Shown: positions 18,250 through 27,779 of the stretch, one piece after another
Layout: every line of letters begins with the position of its first letter
How positions within the stretch are numbered: the stretch's first letter is position 1
Assembly: GCA_035651155.1 (NCBI GenBank)
Contig: DASRGG010000012.1
Location: forward strand, 1-64,000
Direction: 5' to 3'
Source: CF-39 sp035651155
GTDB taxonomy: Bacteria > Chloroflexota > Limnocylindria > P2-11E
Length of the DNA stretch: 64,000 nt
The notes under the pieces: model-generated
What the model was told of the DNA's origin: nothing
Seen by the model: only the letters and a program-made list of their open reading frames with translations
Databases searched by the model: none
Program-made: the position numbers and the translations under genes

Positions 18250-19401
18250 ATGTCTGAGCCGATGCACACCCAGCCCGCGCCCCGCCCGTCGTCGGGGACC
18301 AACCCCGCCGCGCTCTTCCTCGTCGGCGTCATCCTTGGCGGGCTGTCCGGCGGCGCGGCCGCGACGGTGATCGAGGGCCGCGCGCCCTCGGATCGCGTCG
18401 CGCTCTCGCCGGCGCCCACCGGTATCCCGACGTCCGCGCCGGTCACTGTCGCTGTCGGCGCCGACACCACGGTCGACGTGGTGCGCGAGCTCCTTCCCGC
18501 GGTGGTGACCGTGGTGAATCGCGCGCAGAACGGGCAGGCGCAGTCGAGCGGCTCGGGCTTCGTGATCGACGCGCAGCAGGGCTACGTCGCCACGAACAAC
18601 CACGTCGTCGAGAACCCACGCGGCACCGGTGCCGGCGCGTCGTTCGACGTCATCTTCAGCGACAACCGCACCGTGCGGGCGACGCTCGTCGGCCGCGATC
18701 CGCAGACCGACATCGCCGTGCTGCGCGTGCCGGCGCAGAACCTCGTCGCCGCGCCGCTCGCCGACTCGGACAAGGCCCCCGTCGGAGCGCACGTCATCGC
18801 CATCGGCAGCCCGCTCGGCGAATTCCAGAACACGGTCACCGAGGGCGTCATCTCCGCGAAGGGCCGCCGCGTCCAGGAGAGCTCGCAGGTCTTCCTCGAG
18901 GACATGCTCCAGACCGACGCCGCGATCAATCCCGGCAACTCCGGCGGTCCGCTCATCTGGATCGCCGCCAAGCAGGTCGTCGGCATGAACACGCTCGTGC
19001 AGCTCGACCCGCAGACGGAGACGATCGCGCAGGGCCTCGGGTTCGCCGTGTCGAGCAACACCGTCAGAGACATCGCGAACGAGCTCATCAAGAACGGGCA
19101 GGTCGTGCGCGGGTTCATCGGCATCTCGTACCTGCCGCTCACGCCGCGCCAGGCCATCTCGCTCGGGCTCTCGGCGACGGCGGGTATCACGGTCGAGGGC
19201 GTCGTGCCCGGATCGCCGGCGGCGCAGGCCGGCATCAAGGCCGGTGACATCATCACGAAGGTGAACGACCAGCAGATCGACCAGGAGCACCCGCTGACCT
19301 CGATCATGGCGAAGACGCGGCCCGGCGATAGGGTGCGCCTCGCCGTGATCCGCGGCGGCCAGACGCAGGTCATCGAGCTGACGCTGGGCCGCCAGTCCTG
19401 A
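18250..19401 (+). CDS. HtrA/DegP-type trypsin-like serine protease with PDZ domain
   Basis: Membrane-anchored S1C protease of 383 residues. A cytoplasmic N-terminus is followed by one transmembrane helix at about residues 20-42, a spacer, and a protease domain with triad His118 (NNHVV), Asp154 (TDIAVL) and Ser231 (GNSGGP). One PDZ domain follows at about 290-380. It should degrade or refold damaged extracytoplasmic proteins. GAGG lies upstream of ATG 18250. The MFS gene that follows overlaps its stop. Confidence 0.92.
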   Translation: MSEPMHTQPAPRPSSGTNPAALFLVGVILGGLSGGAAATVIEGRAPSDRVALSPAPTGIPTSAPVTVAVGADTTVDVVRELLPAVVTVVNRAQNGQAQSSGSGFVIDAQQGYVATNNHVVENPRGTGAGASFDVIFSDNRTVRATLVGRDPQTDIAVLRVPAQNLVAAPLADSDKAPVGAHVIAIGSPLGEFQNTVTEGVISAKGRRVQESSQVFLEDMLQTDAAINPGNSGGPLIWIAAKQVVGMNTLVQLDPQTETIAQGLGFAVSSNTVRDIANELIKNGQVVRGFIGISYLPLTPRQAISLGLSATAGITVEGVVPGSPAAQAGIKAGDIITKVNDQQIDQEHPLTSIMAKTRPGDRVRLAVIRGGQTQVIELTLGRQS

Positions 19402-20630
19402 GCACGACCGCGCGGCTCGGTCCGCGCGACGCGTTCCTCTACATCGCGGCCGCGACGATGGGCTCGTTCGGGCTCGGCGTCACCTCCTTCTATCTGAACT
19501 TCTTCTACCGCGCGCTGGGCTACGAGGGGCTCGCGCTCGGCGGCCTCGTCGGGTCGCAGGCGATCGGCGTCGCGGCCGGCGTCGTCGTCGCGAGGTGGAT
19601 CGCGCCGGGGCGCTCGCGCCGTCTCGTGATCATCGGTGGCGGCGTCGTCGTCGGCGCGGGCATCGCCGGCATCCTCACGCAGGCCGCCTTCGCGCTCCTC
19701 GTCGTCAGCGCGGCGCTGGTCGGGCTCGGCGGCATCGTGGCGTCGAGCTCGGGCATCGCGCTCCTCGCGGACGCGACCGAGGCGCGCGCCAGGTCCTCGC
19801 GCTTCGGCCAGCAGATCGCGCTCGGCACGATGGCCGCGTTCGGCGCGAGCGTCCTCGCGGGCCTGCTCGCGGCGCCGGTCGCGCGCCTCCTGGGCGTGGG
19901 GGAGAACGACCCGCTCACGCTGCGGGCGCTCGTCGCGCTCGGCGGACTGGTCGGCGCGGCGTCGGCGATCCCGGTCCTCTTCATCCGCGACGTCGCGGTG
20001 CCGCCCGCCACCTCGCCGCACGCGAGTCGCATCCTCCCGCGGTTCGTCGCCGTCGAGATCGCCTTCGGGCTGGGCGCCGGCTCGTTCATCCCGTTCATCA
20101 ACCTCTTCTTCGCGGACCGCTTCGGACTCGACTTCCGCGCCATCGGCCTCGCTCTCGGGACCATCGCGGTCGCCGGCAGCCTCGGCGCGCTGGTCCACGG
20201 CCGCCTCGTGGCGTCACGCATGGGGATGGTGCCCGCGGTCGCGTCGGTCGTGGTGAGCTCGCTGCCGTTCGCGCTCCTCGCCGCGTTCACCGGCAACGTG
20301 GTCGTCGCGGTCGCCGCGCTCGCGGTCCGCGCGCTGCTCATGTTCGGCACGCAGGCGACCTGGTCCGCCTACCAGCTGTCGAGCTTCACGCCCGCGGAGC
20401 GCGCGGCGGCGAACGCGACGCTGGCCCTCGCCTGGAACGTCGCCGCGGCGATCGCCTCCTCGCTCTCGGGCGCGGTCCGCGGCGCGCTCGGGCCGGATGG
20501 GTTCACCGTGAACGTTCTGGTGCTGGTCGCGTGTTATCTCGCCGGCGCGGCGCTCCAGCTCGCGCTGTTCCACGGCCGCGAGCCGCAGGGCGACGCGGCG
20601 GCGGCCGCGTGGCCAACCAACCCGGATTAG
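19398..20630 (+). CDS. MFS transporter, probable CTG start
   Basis: Major facilitator permease of about 410 residues with 12 predicted helices. Substrate unknown. The first ordinary start codon, ATG 19458, falls in the middle of TM1 (FLYIAAATMGSFGLG), and codons back to 19398 continue a normal MFS N-terminus (RLGPRDAFLYIA). The only candidate at the head is CTG 19398, overlapping the protease stop as CTGA, which mimics the ATGA/GTGA coupling common here. If CTG is not used, the annotated start would be 19458 and the first helix would be truncated. Confidence 0.75.
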   Translation: MSTTARLGPRDAFLYIAAATMGSFGLGVTSFYLNFFYRALGYEGLALGGLVGSQAIGVAAGVVVARWIAPGRSRRLVIIGGGVVVGAGIAGILTQAAFALLVVSAALVGLGGIVASSSGIALLADATEARARSSRFGQQIALGTMAAFGASVLAGLLAAPVARLLGVGENDPLTLRALVALGGLVGAASAIPVLFIRDVAVPPATSPHASRILPRFVAVEIAFGLGAGSFIPFINLFFADRFGLDFRAIGLALGTIAVAGSLGALVHGRLVASRMGMVPAVASVVVSSLPFALLAAFTGNVVVAVAALAVRALLMFGTQATWSAYQLSSFTPAERAAANATLALAWNVAAAIASSLSGAVRGALGPDGFTVNVLVLVACYLAGAALQLALFHGREPQGDAAAAAWPTNPD

Positions 20631-20644
20631 GCGAGACTCGTCAC

Positions 20645-22327
20645 GTGCTCCCCTCGCCACGCGAGCTCGTCGGCGACGCCCTGCGCGACGCGCTCGCGCG
20701 CGCCGCCGCCGCGCACGGCTGGCAGGGTGCGGACGCGCCCATCGACGTCGAGGTGCCCGCGAACGCCGCCCACGGTGACTACGCGACCAGCGTGGCGATG
20801 CGGCTCGCGAAGCCGCTGCGCACGCCGCCGCGCGACATCGCGAGCGCGATCGTCGCGGAGGTGCGGCGCGAACCGCCCATCGCCTCGGCCGAGGTCGCGG
20901 GCGGCGGATTCGTGAACGTCCGCCTCGACGACGCGTGGCTGCGTCGGCAGGTCATCGAGATCGTGAAGGCCGGCGAATCCTACGGTCGCTCGAACGTGCT
21001 CGCCGGAAAGAAGATCCAGGTCGAGTTCATCTCGGCGAACCCGACCGGACCGCTCACCGTCGCGAACGCGCGCGGCGGTCCGCTCGGCGACGTCCTGTCG
21101 AACGTCCTGGCGTTCGCCGGTGCCGACGTGCAGCGCGAGTACTACGTCGAGGACGGCGGGACGCAGGTGAAGCGCTTCGGCGAGTCCGTCGCGGTGCGCT
21201 ACCGGCAGCTGTTCGGCGAGGAGATCGCGCTGCCCGCCGACGGGTACCAGGGCGACTACGTGAAGGACATCGCGGCGCAGATCAAGGAGCGCCACGGCGC
21301 GCGGTATCGCGACCTCCCGCTCGAGGAGCAGGGCGAGGCCTTCGGTCCCATGGCCATCGACTGGGTCGTCGCGGACGCGCAGCGGGTCACCGGGAAGTTC
21401 GGCATCCATTTCGACACCTGGTTCAGGCAGTCGTCGTTCATCGCGTCGGGCTACCTCGACGAGACGATCGCGGTCCTGAAGAAGAAGGGTGTGATCGTCG
21501 AGCGCGACGGCGTCGTGTTCTTCGAGACGCCCGAGGCGGTCGCGCTGCGGCGCGAAGGCGAGGAGGGCTGGGTCCTCGTCGACGCCGCTGGGGATCCGAA
21601 GTACCTCGGAACGGACATCGCCTATCACCGCCTCTGCCTGGTGGAACGCGGCATCGACATCAAGCTCGACGTGTGGGGCGCGAACACGCAGTACCACCTC
21701 GCGCAGATGAAGATCGCGCTCCCGGTGCTCGGCATCGACCCGAAGCGGTTCGAGGTCGTGCTCTACCAATACGTGAACTTCCTCAAAGAGGGCGTGCTGA
21801 CGCGCATGGGCCGCCGCACCGGGCAGTACATCCTGCTCGAGGACGTCCTCGACGCGGTCGGCGCGGACGTCACGCGCTTCTTCCTGCTGCAGCGCGGCGC
21901 GGATTCACCGCTCGACTTCGACTTCGAGCTCGCGGTGCAGCAGTCGAACGACAACCCCGTGTACTACGTGCAGTACGCGCACGCGCGCATCGCGAGCATC
22001 TTCCGCACCGCGGGCGAGCGCGGTCTCACGCCCGAGGGCGGCGACGTGCAGCTCCTCAGCGCGCCCGCGGAGCGCGAGCTCATCCGCCTCTGCCAGAAGC
22101 TCCCGGAGCTCCTCGTCGACATCGCCGCGCACCGCGGCGTCCACCTGCTCACCGTCTACGCGCTCGAGCTCGCGGGCGCGTTCCACGGCTTCTATCGCGA
22201 CCACCGCGTGGTCGACGACGCGAACCTGCCGCTCTCGAAGGCGCGTCTGCGTCTCATGCAGGCCGTGCAGGTGACGCTGCGGCAGACGCTTCGCCTCATC
22301 GGAGTGAGCGCGCCCGAGTCGATGTAG
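20645..22327 (+). CDS. argS: arginyl-tRNA synthetase with atypical HIGH motif
   Basis: Class I arginyl-tRNA synthetase of 560 residues: N-terminal Add1 domain (DVEVPANAAHGDYATS), catalytic Rossmann fold, and C-terminal DALR anticodon-binding domain ending in RLIGVSAPESM. The ArgRS signature SANPTGPL is present, but the following HxGH is replaced by TVAN (residues 138-141), so both ATP-binding histidines are missing. The KMSKS position reads RMGRRTGQ, a degenerate form tolerated in ArgRS. No second argS is in the window. Start GTG 20645. Confidence 0.93.
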   Translation: MLPSPRELVGDALRDALARAAAAHGWQGADAPIDVEVPANAAHGDYATSVAMRLAKPLRTPPRDIASAIVAEVRREPPIASAEVAGGGFVNVRLDDAWLRRQVIEIVKAGESYGRSNVLAGKKIQVEFISANPTGPLTVANARGGPLGDVLSNVLAFAGADVQREYYVEDGGTQVKRFGESVAVRYRQLFGEEIALPADGYQGDYVKDIAAQIKERHGARYRDLPLEEQGEAFGPMAIDWVVADAQRVTGKFGIHFDTWFRQSSFIASGYLDETIAVLKKKGVIVERDGVVFFETPEAVALRREGEEGWVLVDAAGDPKYLGTDIAYHRLCLVERGIDIKLDVWGANTQYHLAQMKIALPVLGIDPKRFEVVLYQYVNFLKEGVLTRMGRRTGQYILLEDVLDAVGADVTRFFLLQRGADSPLDFDFELAVQQSNDNPVYYVQYAHARIASIFRTAGERGLTPEGGDVQLLSAPAERELIRLCQKLPELLVDIAAHRGVHLLTVYALELAGAFHGFYRDHRVVDDANLPLSKARLRLMQAVQVTLRQTLRLIGVSAPESM

Positions 22328-22478
22328 GGCTTCGCGCCGAGCGTGACCCGGCGCATGGCCCCTTTCGGGTGCCCTCGAACGCGTCATCCGGATCGCCGAG
22401 CTCGATGCCGCGGTCGGCGACCGGGATCTCGGCGCGCATCGCGCGGAGGGGAGACGCTGCGGTGTCGGCTCGGAGCGT

Positions 22479-22494
22479 CGCGGAGGGCTCCGCG
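22479..22494 (-). terminator. GC hairpin after the efflux operon
   Basis: CGCGGAG-GG-CTCCGCG, a perfect 7-bp stem, lies four bases beyond the stop of the last gene in the minus-strand operon. No U-tract. The remaining bases back to 22328 hold no convincing gene. Confidence 0.4.
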
Positions 22495-22497
22495 GTG

Positions 22498-23040
22498 CTA
22501 CCGCGCCGGGCTCGGTGAGGGGCTCGCGCCGCGTCCGCCGCCGCCCTGGCCGCCGGGCCCGCCCTGGCCGCCGAAGAGCTGCTGCAGCGCGTTGCCGCCG
22601 ACCACGATCGCGCTCGCCGACAGGTTGCCCGTCGCGTCGGTCGTGCCGACGATCTGGATCTGGTCGTTCGCCTTGAGGTCGCTCGTCTTGATCTCGGCCT
22701 CGGTCGTCTTCACGACGCGCGTGTTCGTCCCGACGAGCACGATCTCGCTCGTGACCGCCGGCGACGCGCCCTGCTGGCCGGGCTGGCGGACCTCGACGGT
22801 GATGGAGCCGTCGTTCACCGACAGCACGCGTCCGGTGAGGAGCGTCTGCCCGCCCGCCGCCGCGCCGCCGCCGCGCGCGCTACCGCCGCCCTGGATGAAG
22901 CGGCCGCCGCCGCCCGACGGCGACGCCGACGGAGCCGCCGTCGCGGCGCCGCCGCGGCCGACGGTCATACCCGCCGCGAATCCGCCGCCCGCGAGCGCGA
23001 GGCCGAGGACCGCGGCGATGACGATCTGCGTTGTCTTCAT
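22498..23040 (-). CDS. exported Gly-rich protein with DUF5666-like domain
   Basis: Last gene of the sigma/efflux operon, 180 residues. An N-terminal transmembrane or signal segment (IVIAAVLGLALAGGGFAAG) precedes a Gly/Ser/Ala linker. A small beta-rich domain follows at about residues 65-150, with GRVLSVNDGSITVEV and LKANDQIQIVG patterns like DUF5666 proteins, then a Gly/Pro tail. It is probably a cell-surface accessory of the transporter; the function is unknown. It begins 12 bases after the permease stop. Confidence 0.7.
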   Translation of the reverse strand: MKTTQIVIAAVLGLALAGGGFAAGMTVGRGGAATAAPSASPSGGGGRFIQGGGSARGGGAAAGGQTLLTGRVLSVNDGSITVEVRQPGQQGASPAVTSEIVLVGTNTRVVKTTEAEIKTSDLKANDQIQIVGTTDATGNLSASAIVVGGNALQQLFGGQGGPGGQGGGGRGASPSPSPAR

Positions 23041-23052
23041 GGTGTCGCTCCT

Positions 23053-24333
23053 TCACTCGTAGCGCAGCGCTTGGATGGGGTGGAGGCGCGCCGCGCGCAT
23101 CGCGGGGTACAGACCGAATACGACGCCGATCGCGACCGAGACGCCGACGGCGATCGCGACGGTGCTGGGGGTGATGAGCAGCTGCAGCGAGGCCGCCTGC
23201 GGGATGCGCTGCACCGCCTGCGTGATGCTCCAGCCGAGCAGGATGCCGAGCACGCCGCCGAGACCGGTGAGCACGATGCTCTCGATGAGGAACTGTACGG
23301 CGATGTCCTGCCGCCGCGCCCCGATGGCCTTGCGGATGCCGATCTCGCGGGTCCGCTCGTTCACCGTGACGAGCATGATGTTCATGATCCCGATGCCGCC
23401 GACCAGGAGGCTGATGCCGCCGATCGCGCCGAGCAGCAGGGTGAACGTCCCGGTGACCGCGCCGAGCGCCGCGAGCGTGTCGTTCTGGTTCGTCACGGTG
23501 AAGTCAGCGGATGCGGGGTCGGTGATCTTGTGGCGCACGAGCAGGATGTTGAACACGTCGTCGGTGGTCTGCTGCATCGAGTCGCTGTCGAGCGCCTTCA
23601 CGACGATGGCGTTCACGACGTCGCGGCGTCCGGTGAGGATCTTCTGTCCGGTCGTGAGCGGCACGAGGATCTGGTCGTCGCGGCTGAAGCCGAAGGTCGT
23701 CCCCTTCGTGTCGAGCACGCCCACGACCTTGAAGTTGAGGATGCGCGCGCGCTGCGCGCCGCCCTGGCCCCCGCCGCCGCCGAAGACCTGCCGCAGCTGG
23801 ATCGTCTGGCCGACGGCGTCCGCGTCGCCGAACAGGTTCGCCGCGGTCGTCGCGCCGAGCACGGCGACCTGCGACGACAGGGTGATGTCGGACTGCGTGA
23901 AGAACTCCCCGGCCTGCAGGTTCCAGTCGCGAACCTGCGGGTATTCCTCCGTGACCGCGGTGACCTGCGTGTTCCAGTTCTGGCCGGCCGCCGTGACCTG
24001 CCAGCGGCCGGCGCCCTGCTCCGCCTCGATGGCCTTGATCGACGTGCCGAGCTGGTCCTGCAGCGCGCGCACGTCCGCCTCGGTGAGGTTCTGCGACTGC
24101 GCGCCCGCGCCGCGGAGTCCCTGATCCGTGAGCTGCGCCGGCGTCACGGTGATGAGGTTCGACCCGAGTGACAGGATCGTGGACTGGACCTGCGCCGACG
24201 CGCCGTTGCCCACGGCGACCATCGCGATCACCGAGGCGACGCCGATGATGACGCCGAGCATCGTGAGCGCGGAGCGCAGCTTGTTCGTGACGAGCGACTG
24301 CAGCGCGGAGCGGAACGAGTCGTAGATCTTCAT
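23053..24333 (-). CDS. MacB/FtsX-type ABC permease
   Basis: Permease of 426 residues with the MacB architecture: TM1 near residues 20-45 (SALTMLGVIIGVASVIAMV), a large periplasmic MacB_PCD domain to about residue 290, then three C-terminal helices of the FtsX domain with the MNIMLVTVNERTREIGIRKA signature. It pairs with the adjacent ATPase and HlyD-like adaptor as a mechanotransmission-type ABC system rather than a substrate-translocating pump. Thirteen bases separate it from the ATPase gene. Confidence 0.9.
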   Translation of the reverse strand: MKIYDSFRSALQSLVTNKLRSALTMLGVIIGVASVIAMVAVGNGASAQVQSTILSLGSNLITVTPAQLTDQGLRGAGAQSQNLTEADVRALQDQLGTSIKAIEAEQGAGRWQVTAAGQNWNTQVTAVTEEYPQVRDWNLQAGEFFTQSDITLSSQVAVLGATTAANLFGDADAVGQTIQLRQVFGGGGGQGGAQRARILNFKVVGVLDTKGTTFGFSRDDQILVPLTTGQKILTGRRDVVNAIVVKALDSDSMQQTTDDVFNILLVRHKITDPASADFTVTNQNDTLAALGAVTGTFTLLLGAIGGISLLVGGIGIMNIMLVTVNERTREIGIRKAIGARRQDIAVQFLIESIVLTGLGGVLGILLGWSITQAVQRIPQAASLQLLITPSTVAIAVGVSVAIGVVFGLYPAMRAARLHPIQALRYE

Positions 24334-24346
24334 CGCCGCGTCGCGC

Positions 24347-25117
24347 TCACTCCTCGCCCGCGCCGATGCCGGCGGCGATCTCGTCCTCGGCCCGGCGCGG
24401 CTCGAGGACGGGCTCGTCGTGGGCGATCACGCCGTCGCGCATGCGGACGATGCGCTTGGCGTGCGACGCGACGTCCGGCTCGTGCGTGACCATCACGACC
24501 GTCTTTCCCGTGTCGTTCAGGCGCTGGAAGATCGCGAGGATCTCCGCGCTCGAGCGGGAGTCGAGGTTCCCGGTGGGCTCGTCCGCGAGGATCATCGCCG
24601 GGTCGTTGAGGAGCGCGCGCGCGATCGCGACGCGCTGCTGCTGGCCGCCGGAGAGCTCGCTGGGCCGGTGGTGCACGCGGTCGCCGAGGCCGACCTCGCC
24701 GAGCGCGGCGAGCGAGCGTGCACGCCGGTCCCTGCCGTCGCCGCCGTAGACGAGCGGCAGCTCGACGTTCTCGACGGCATTGAGGCGGGGCAGGAGGTTG
24801 AACGTCTGGAACACGAAGCCGATGCGCTTGTTGCGGATCGCGGCGAGCTGGTCGTCGTTCAGGGTGCCGATCGTCTCGCCGGCGAGCTGGTAGGTGCCGG
24901 CGTCCGGCGCGTCGAGGCAGCCGAGGATGTTCATCATCGTCGACTTGCCCGATCCGGACGGGCCCATGATCGCCACGAACTCGCCGGGGTAGATGTCGAG
25001 GTCGACGCCACGCAGGGCGCGGACTTCGATCTCGTTCCCGATGCGGTAGGTCTTCGTGATGCCGCGGAGCCGTACGACCGGGTCGGGCGTAGGCGGAAGA
25101 CGGCCGGCGAGGCTCAC
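24347..25117 (-). CDS. MacB/LolD-type ABC ATPase
   Basis: ABC ATPase of 256 residues with Walker A GPSGSGKST, Q-loop FVFQTFNL, signature LSGGQQQR, Walker B MILADEPTGNLD and H-loop VTHE, the hallmark set of the MacB/LolD family. It drives the FtsX-type permease encoded next. A C-terminal acidic tail of about 25 residues is extra. The start ATG overlaps the adaptor stop by four bases. Confidence 0.93.
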   Translation of the reverse strand: MSLAGRLPPTPDPVVRLRGITKTYRIGNEIEVRALRGVDLDIYPGEFVAIMGPSGSGKSTMMNILGCLDAPDAGTYQLAGETIGTLNDDQLAAIRNKRIGFVFQTFNLLPRLNAVENVELPLVYGGDGRDRRARSLAALGEVGLGDRVHHRPSELSGGQQQRVAIARALLNDPAMILADEPTGNLDSRSSAEILAIFQRLNDTGKTVVMVTHEPDVASHAKRIVRMRDGVIAHDEPVLEPRRAEDEIAAGIGAGEE

Positions 25118-26988
25118 CTGCCGATGATCACCGGCCCGCCCCCGCCGAAGCCGCGGTTCGGCTGGGCGCTGGCGCCGGCCCGCGCCTGCGGGATGACGAT
25201 GACGTCGCCCTCGGCGAGGCCGCTCACCGCCTCCGTGAACTGATCGTTCGCGAGGCCGAAGGTGACGGGGGTGTCGACGGGCTCGCCTCCCTTCAACACC
25301 TGCACGCCGCGCTGGCCCGAGAGCGTGCGGATCGCCGTGTTCGGCACGAGGAGCACGTTCTGCTTGCTCGCGAGGATGACCGCGGCGGTGCCGCTCATGC
25401 CGGCCTTCAGCGACGGGGCGGGGATGTCGATCGCGATGTCGATGCCGTACACCGGCACGCCCTGCGAGATCGTCGCCACCGGATCGAGCGAGCTGACCTT
25501 GCCCGTCATCTTCTGGCCCGCGAGCGCGTCGATGGTGACGTTCGCGACCTGACCGAGCTTCAGCTTGGAGACGTCGGCCTCGCCGACGGTGCCGTGCAGC
25601 GCCATGCTCTGCGTGTTCGTGAGGACCATGAACGCGCTGTTGGTGTTGCCGCCCGCGACGAACTCGCCGACCTGGTTCGCGATCGACGCGACGATGCCGG
25701 CGGCGGGCGCGGTCAGGACGGCCGCGTCGAGGTTCGACTGCGCCGTGGCGACGCCGTTGCTCGCGTTTTCCACGCTCACCTGCGCGGATCGCAGGTTGAA
25801 GGGGATGCTCGCCACGGCGCTCTGCGCCTGCCGGATGCTCGTCGCGGCGCGGTCCTGCGCCGTCGAGACGGCCTGCACCGCGTTCGCGTAGCTGCCCTGG
25901 ATCGTGTCGCCGATCGTCGACAGCGAGCCCGAGGCCTGCGCGATCCGCGACTTCGCGGTCGACGCGCTCTGCGTCGTCTGGCTCAGCATGATGAGCAGGT
26001 TCTGCAGGTCGGCGCGGATCGCCGTGAGGCTGTAGTCGCCGATGCTGCCGGAGGAGTTCACGGTCGTCTGGGCGGCCGCCACGCTCGACTGCACGCTGTT
26101 GATCGACCCGGTCACCGCGTCGATGGAGCTCGTCAGGCGCGTCGACGCCGTCGAGTAGCTCAACTGCTGCGTCTGGAACGCGCCGGCGAGACCCGTGGTG
26201 TCGCTGTTCGACGCGATCGCGTCGTCGAACGCCTGCGCGCTCTGGAGGATCGCGCTCTGCACGCCGCCGAATTCGCCGAGGGCGGGTGAGAGCAGGTTCG
26301 TGGAATACGCGGCGGCGTTCTGGAGCGCGACCTGGGCCTGGTTGATCGAGCTCGTCGCGGACTTCACGTCGTTGGTCTGGTTCACGTTGCCGAGCTCGAC
26401 GAGGAGGGCGCCGACGCTCGCCTGCAGGTTCCCGATCGCGGTGTTCAGCGACGACGCGTCACCGCGCGCGAGGTTCGTCAGCGACGTGAAGTTGAACTTC
26501 GCGCTCGAGTAGCTCGTCTTGATCCTGTTGAGCGCCTGCTGCGCGTTCGCGATGTCGGTCGCGGCGGACTTCTGCGTCTCCTCGAGCGCGCGCTGCGTGT
26601 CGCTCGCGGAGAGCTGCGCCTTCTGGAAGCTGGCCTGCGCGCTCGCGAGGTTCTGCTGCGCGGTCGAGAGCGCGGTCTGCAGGTCGGTCGTGTCGAGCTT
26701 CGCGAGCGGCTGGCCGGCGGTCACCGCTTGACCGGTCGACACGTACACCTCGGCGAGGCGTCCGCCGGTCTTGAACGCGAGGCGCGCCTGGCCGGTCGCG
26801 CTGACCGAGCCCGAGACGCTCACGGTCTGCGTCACGCTGCCGCGCGTCACGGTCGCCGTCCGCAGCTCCGCCTTCGGTGCCGGGCTGTTGGCTCGCGCGA
26901 CCATCGTGACCCCGCCGGCCGCCGCGGCGACGAGCACCAGTACGACGATGCGCCCGGGCCACGTCGCGACGTAGCTTGGAAGATTCAT
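25114..26988 (-). CDS. HlyD/MacA-type membrane-fusion adaptor with long coiled coil
   Basis: Adaptor of 624 residues: N-terminal membrane anchor (residues 12-32), then a biotinyl-lipoyl half-motif (RLAEVYVSTGQAVTAGQPLA), an unusually long Gln/Ala/Ser-rich helical hairpin of roughly 330 residues (about 105-435), the second lipoyl half (VLTAPAAGIVASI), and beta-barrel and membrane-proximal domains ending in a Gly-rich tail. MacA proteins are about 370-400 residues, so the hairpin is greatly extended. It would link the MacB-like permease to the cell surface in an organism that may lack an outer membrane. Confidence 0.85.
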   Translation of the reverse strand: MNLPSYVATWPGRIVVLVLVAAAAGGVTMVARANSPAPKAELRTATVTRGSVTQTVSVSGSVSATGQARLAFKTGGRLAEVYVSTGQAVTAGQPLAKLDTTDLQTALSTAQQNLASAQASFQKAQLSASDTQRALEETQKSAATDIANAQQALNRIKTSYSSAKFNFTSLTNLARGDASSLNTAIGNLQASVGALLVELGNVNQTNDVKSATSSINQAQVALQNAAAYSTNLLSPALGEFGGVQSAILQSAQAFDDAIASNSDTTGLAGAFQTQQLSYSTASTRLTSSIDAVTGSINSVQSSVAAAQTTVNSSGSIGDYSLTAIRADLQNLLIMLSQTTQSASTAKSRIAQASGSLSTIGDTIQGSYANAVQAVSTAQDRAATSIRQAQSAVASIPFNLRSAQVSVENASNGVATAQSNLDAAVLTAPAAGIVASIANQVGEFVAGGNTNSAFMVLTNTQSMALHGTVGEADVSKLKLGQVANVTIDALAGQKMTGKVSSLDPVATISQGVPVYGIDIAIDIPAPSLKAGMSGTAAVILASKQNVLLVPNTAIRTLSGQRGVQVLKGGEPVDTPVTFGLANDQFTEAVSGLAEGDVIVIPQARAGASAQPNRGFGGGGPVIIGR

Positions 26989-27779
26989 GCGTCGACCCCT
27001 CCCCCGACCAGACGCGCCGATACGACGGCGCCGAGCGAGTACGCGACGACGGCGAGGAGCGTGAGCGGCCCGATCGCCGGGATCTGCCACACCAGATACA
27101 GCAGCGTGGCGCCGATGAGCGCGATCGCCGGCGCCGGGATCGTCGACCCGAAGCGTGCAAGCGCGCGCGGCCGGAAGATCGCGTCGCCGAGCCGCCACGC
27201 CGCCGCCGAGAAGCCGACCGCGAGCACCACGAGCAGGAAGACGAGGATGACGCCGAACGCGGCGAGGCCGAGCTGCAGCGCGGCCGGGACCCCGAAGGGG
27301 CCGCCGCGCGCGTTCGTCGCGACGTATCCGAGGTAGACGACCCACGCGAGCGCCGTGGCGGAGAAGCCGAGGCCGAGCATCGCGAACCCCGCGAGGAGGA
27401 CGCGTACCTGCGTGCGCCACCCGCCGAGGGACGCGCGGTAGGCCGAGACGACGCGATCGTTCGCGAGGACGAGCGTCGTCGCGGTGACGAGGATGACGAG
27501 GAGGAAGCCCGCCGCGTCGCGGGCGCCGTCGGAGACGTTGCGCTGGAACGGCACGATCGCCCCGAGCGGCCCGACGCGATCCTGCGCGTCCGCGATCGTG
27601 CGCGCGGGCGGCGGCGTGCCGCGGAAGTCGAAGAAGATGCGCGGCCGCGCGGGCCGCAGCTCGGTCGCCCTCGCGGTCGTGCCCGGCTCGGTCGCCACCG
27701 CGCCGACGTAGAGCACCGTGCTGACGCCGATGGCGAGCACGAGCGCGCCGAGGACGACGAGCGCGTCGCGCCGCGTCAT
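26985..27779 (-). CDS. polytopic membrane protein of unknown function
   Basis: Protein of 264 residues with one helix at the N-terminus (residues 5-27), an extracytoplasmic stretch of about 45 residues containing RPRIFFDFRG, then about five further helices. I recognise no family. It is coupled by 4-base ATGA overlaps both to the small membrane protein upstream and to the adaptor downstream. It is therefore expressed with the sigma factor and may be part of the sensing or export complex. Confidence 0.75.
   Translation of the reverse strand: MTRRDALVVLGALVLAIGVSTVLYVGAVATEPGTTARATELRPARPRIFFDFRGTPPPARTIADAQDRVGPLGAIVPFQRNVSDGARDAAGFLLVILVTATTLVLANDRVVSAYRASLGGWRTQVRVLLAGFAMLGLGFSATALAWVVYLGYVATNARGGPFGVPAALQLGLAAFGVILVFLLVVLAVGFSAAAWRLGDAIFRPRALARFGSTIPAPAIALIGATLLYLVWQIPAIGPLTLLAVVAYSLGAVVSARLVGGGVDA

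Noticed and set aside
22328..22497. Minus-strand fragment near 22440-22370 (IPVADRGIELGD...FEGT) recalling the N-terminus of class IV aminotransferases
   Set aside because: Only about 20 residues with no continuation in any frame; could be chance. Not enough to call a relic.
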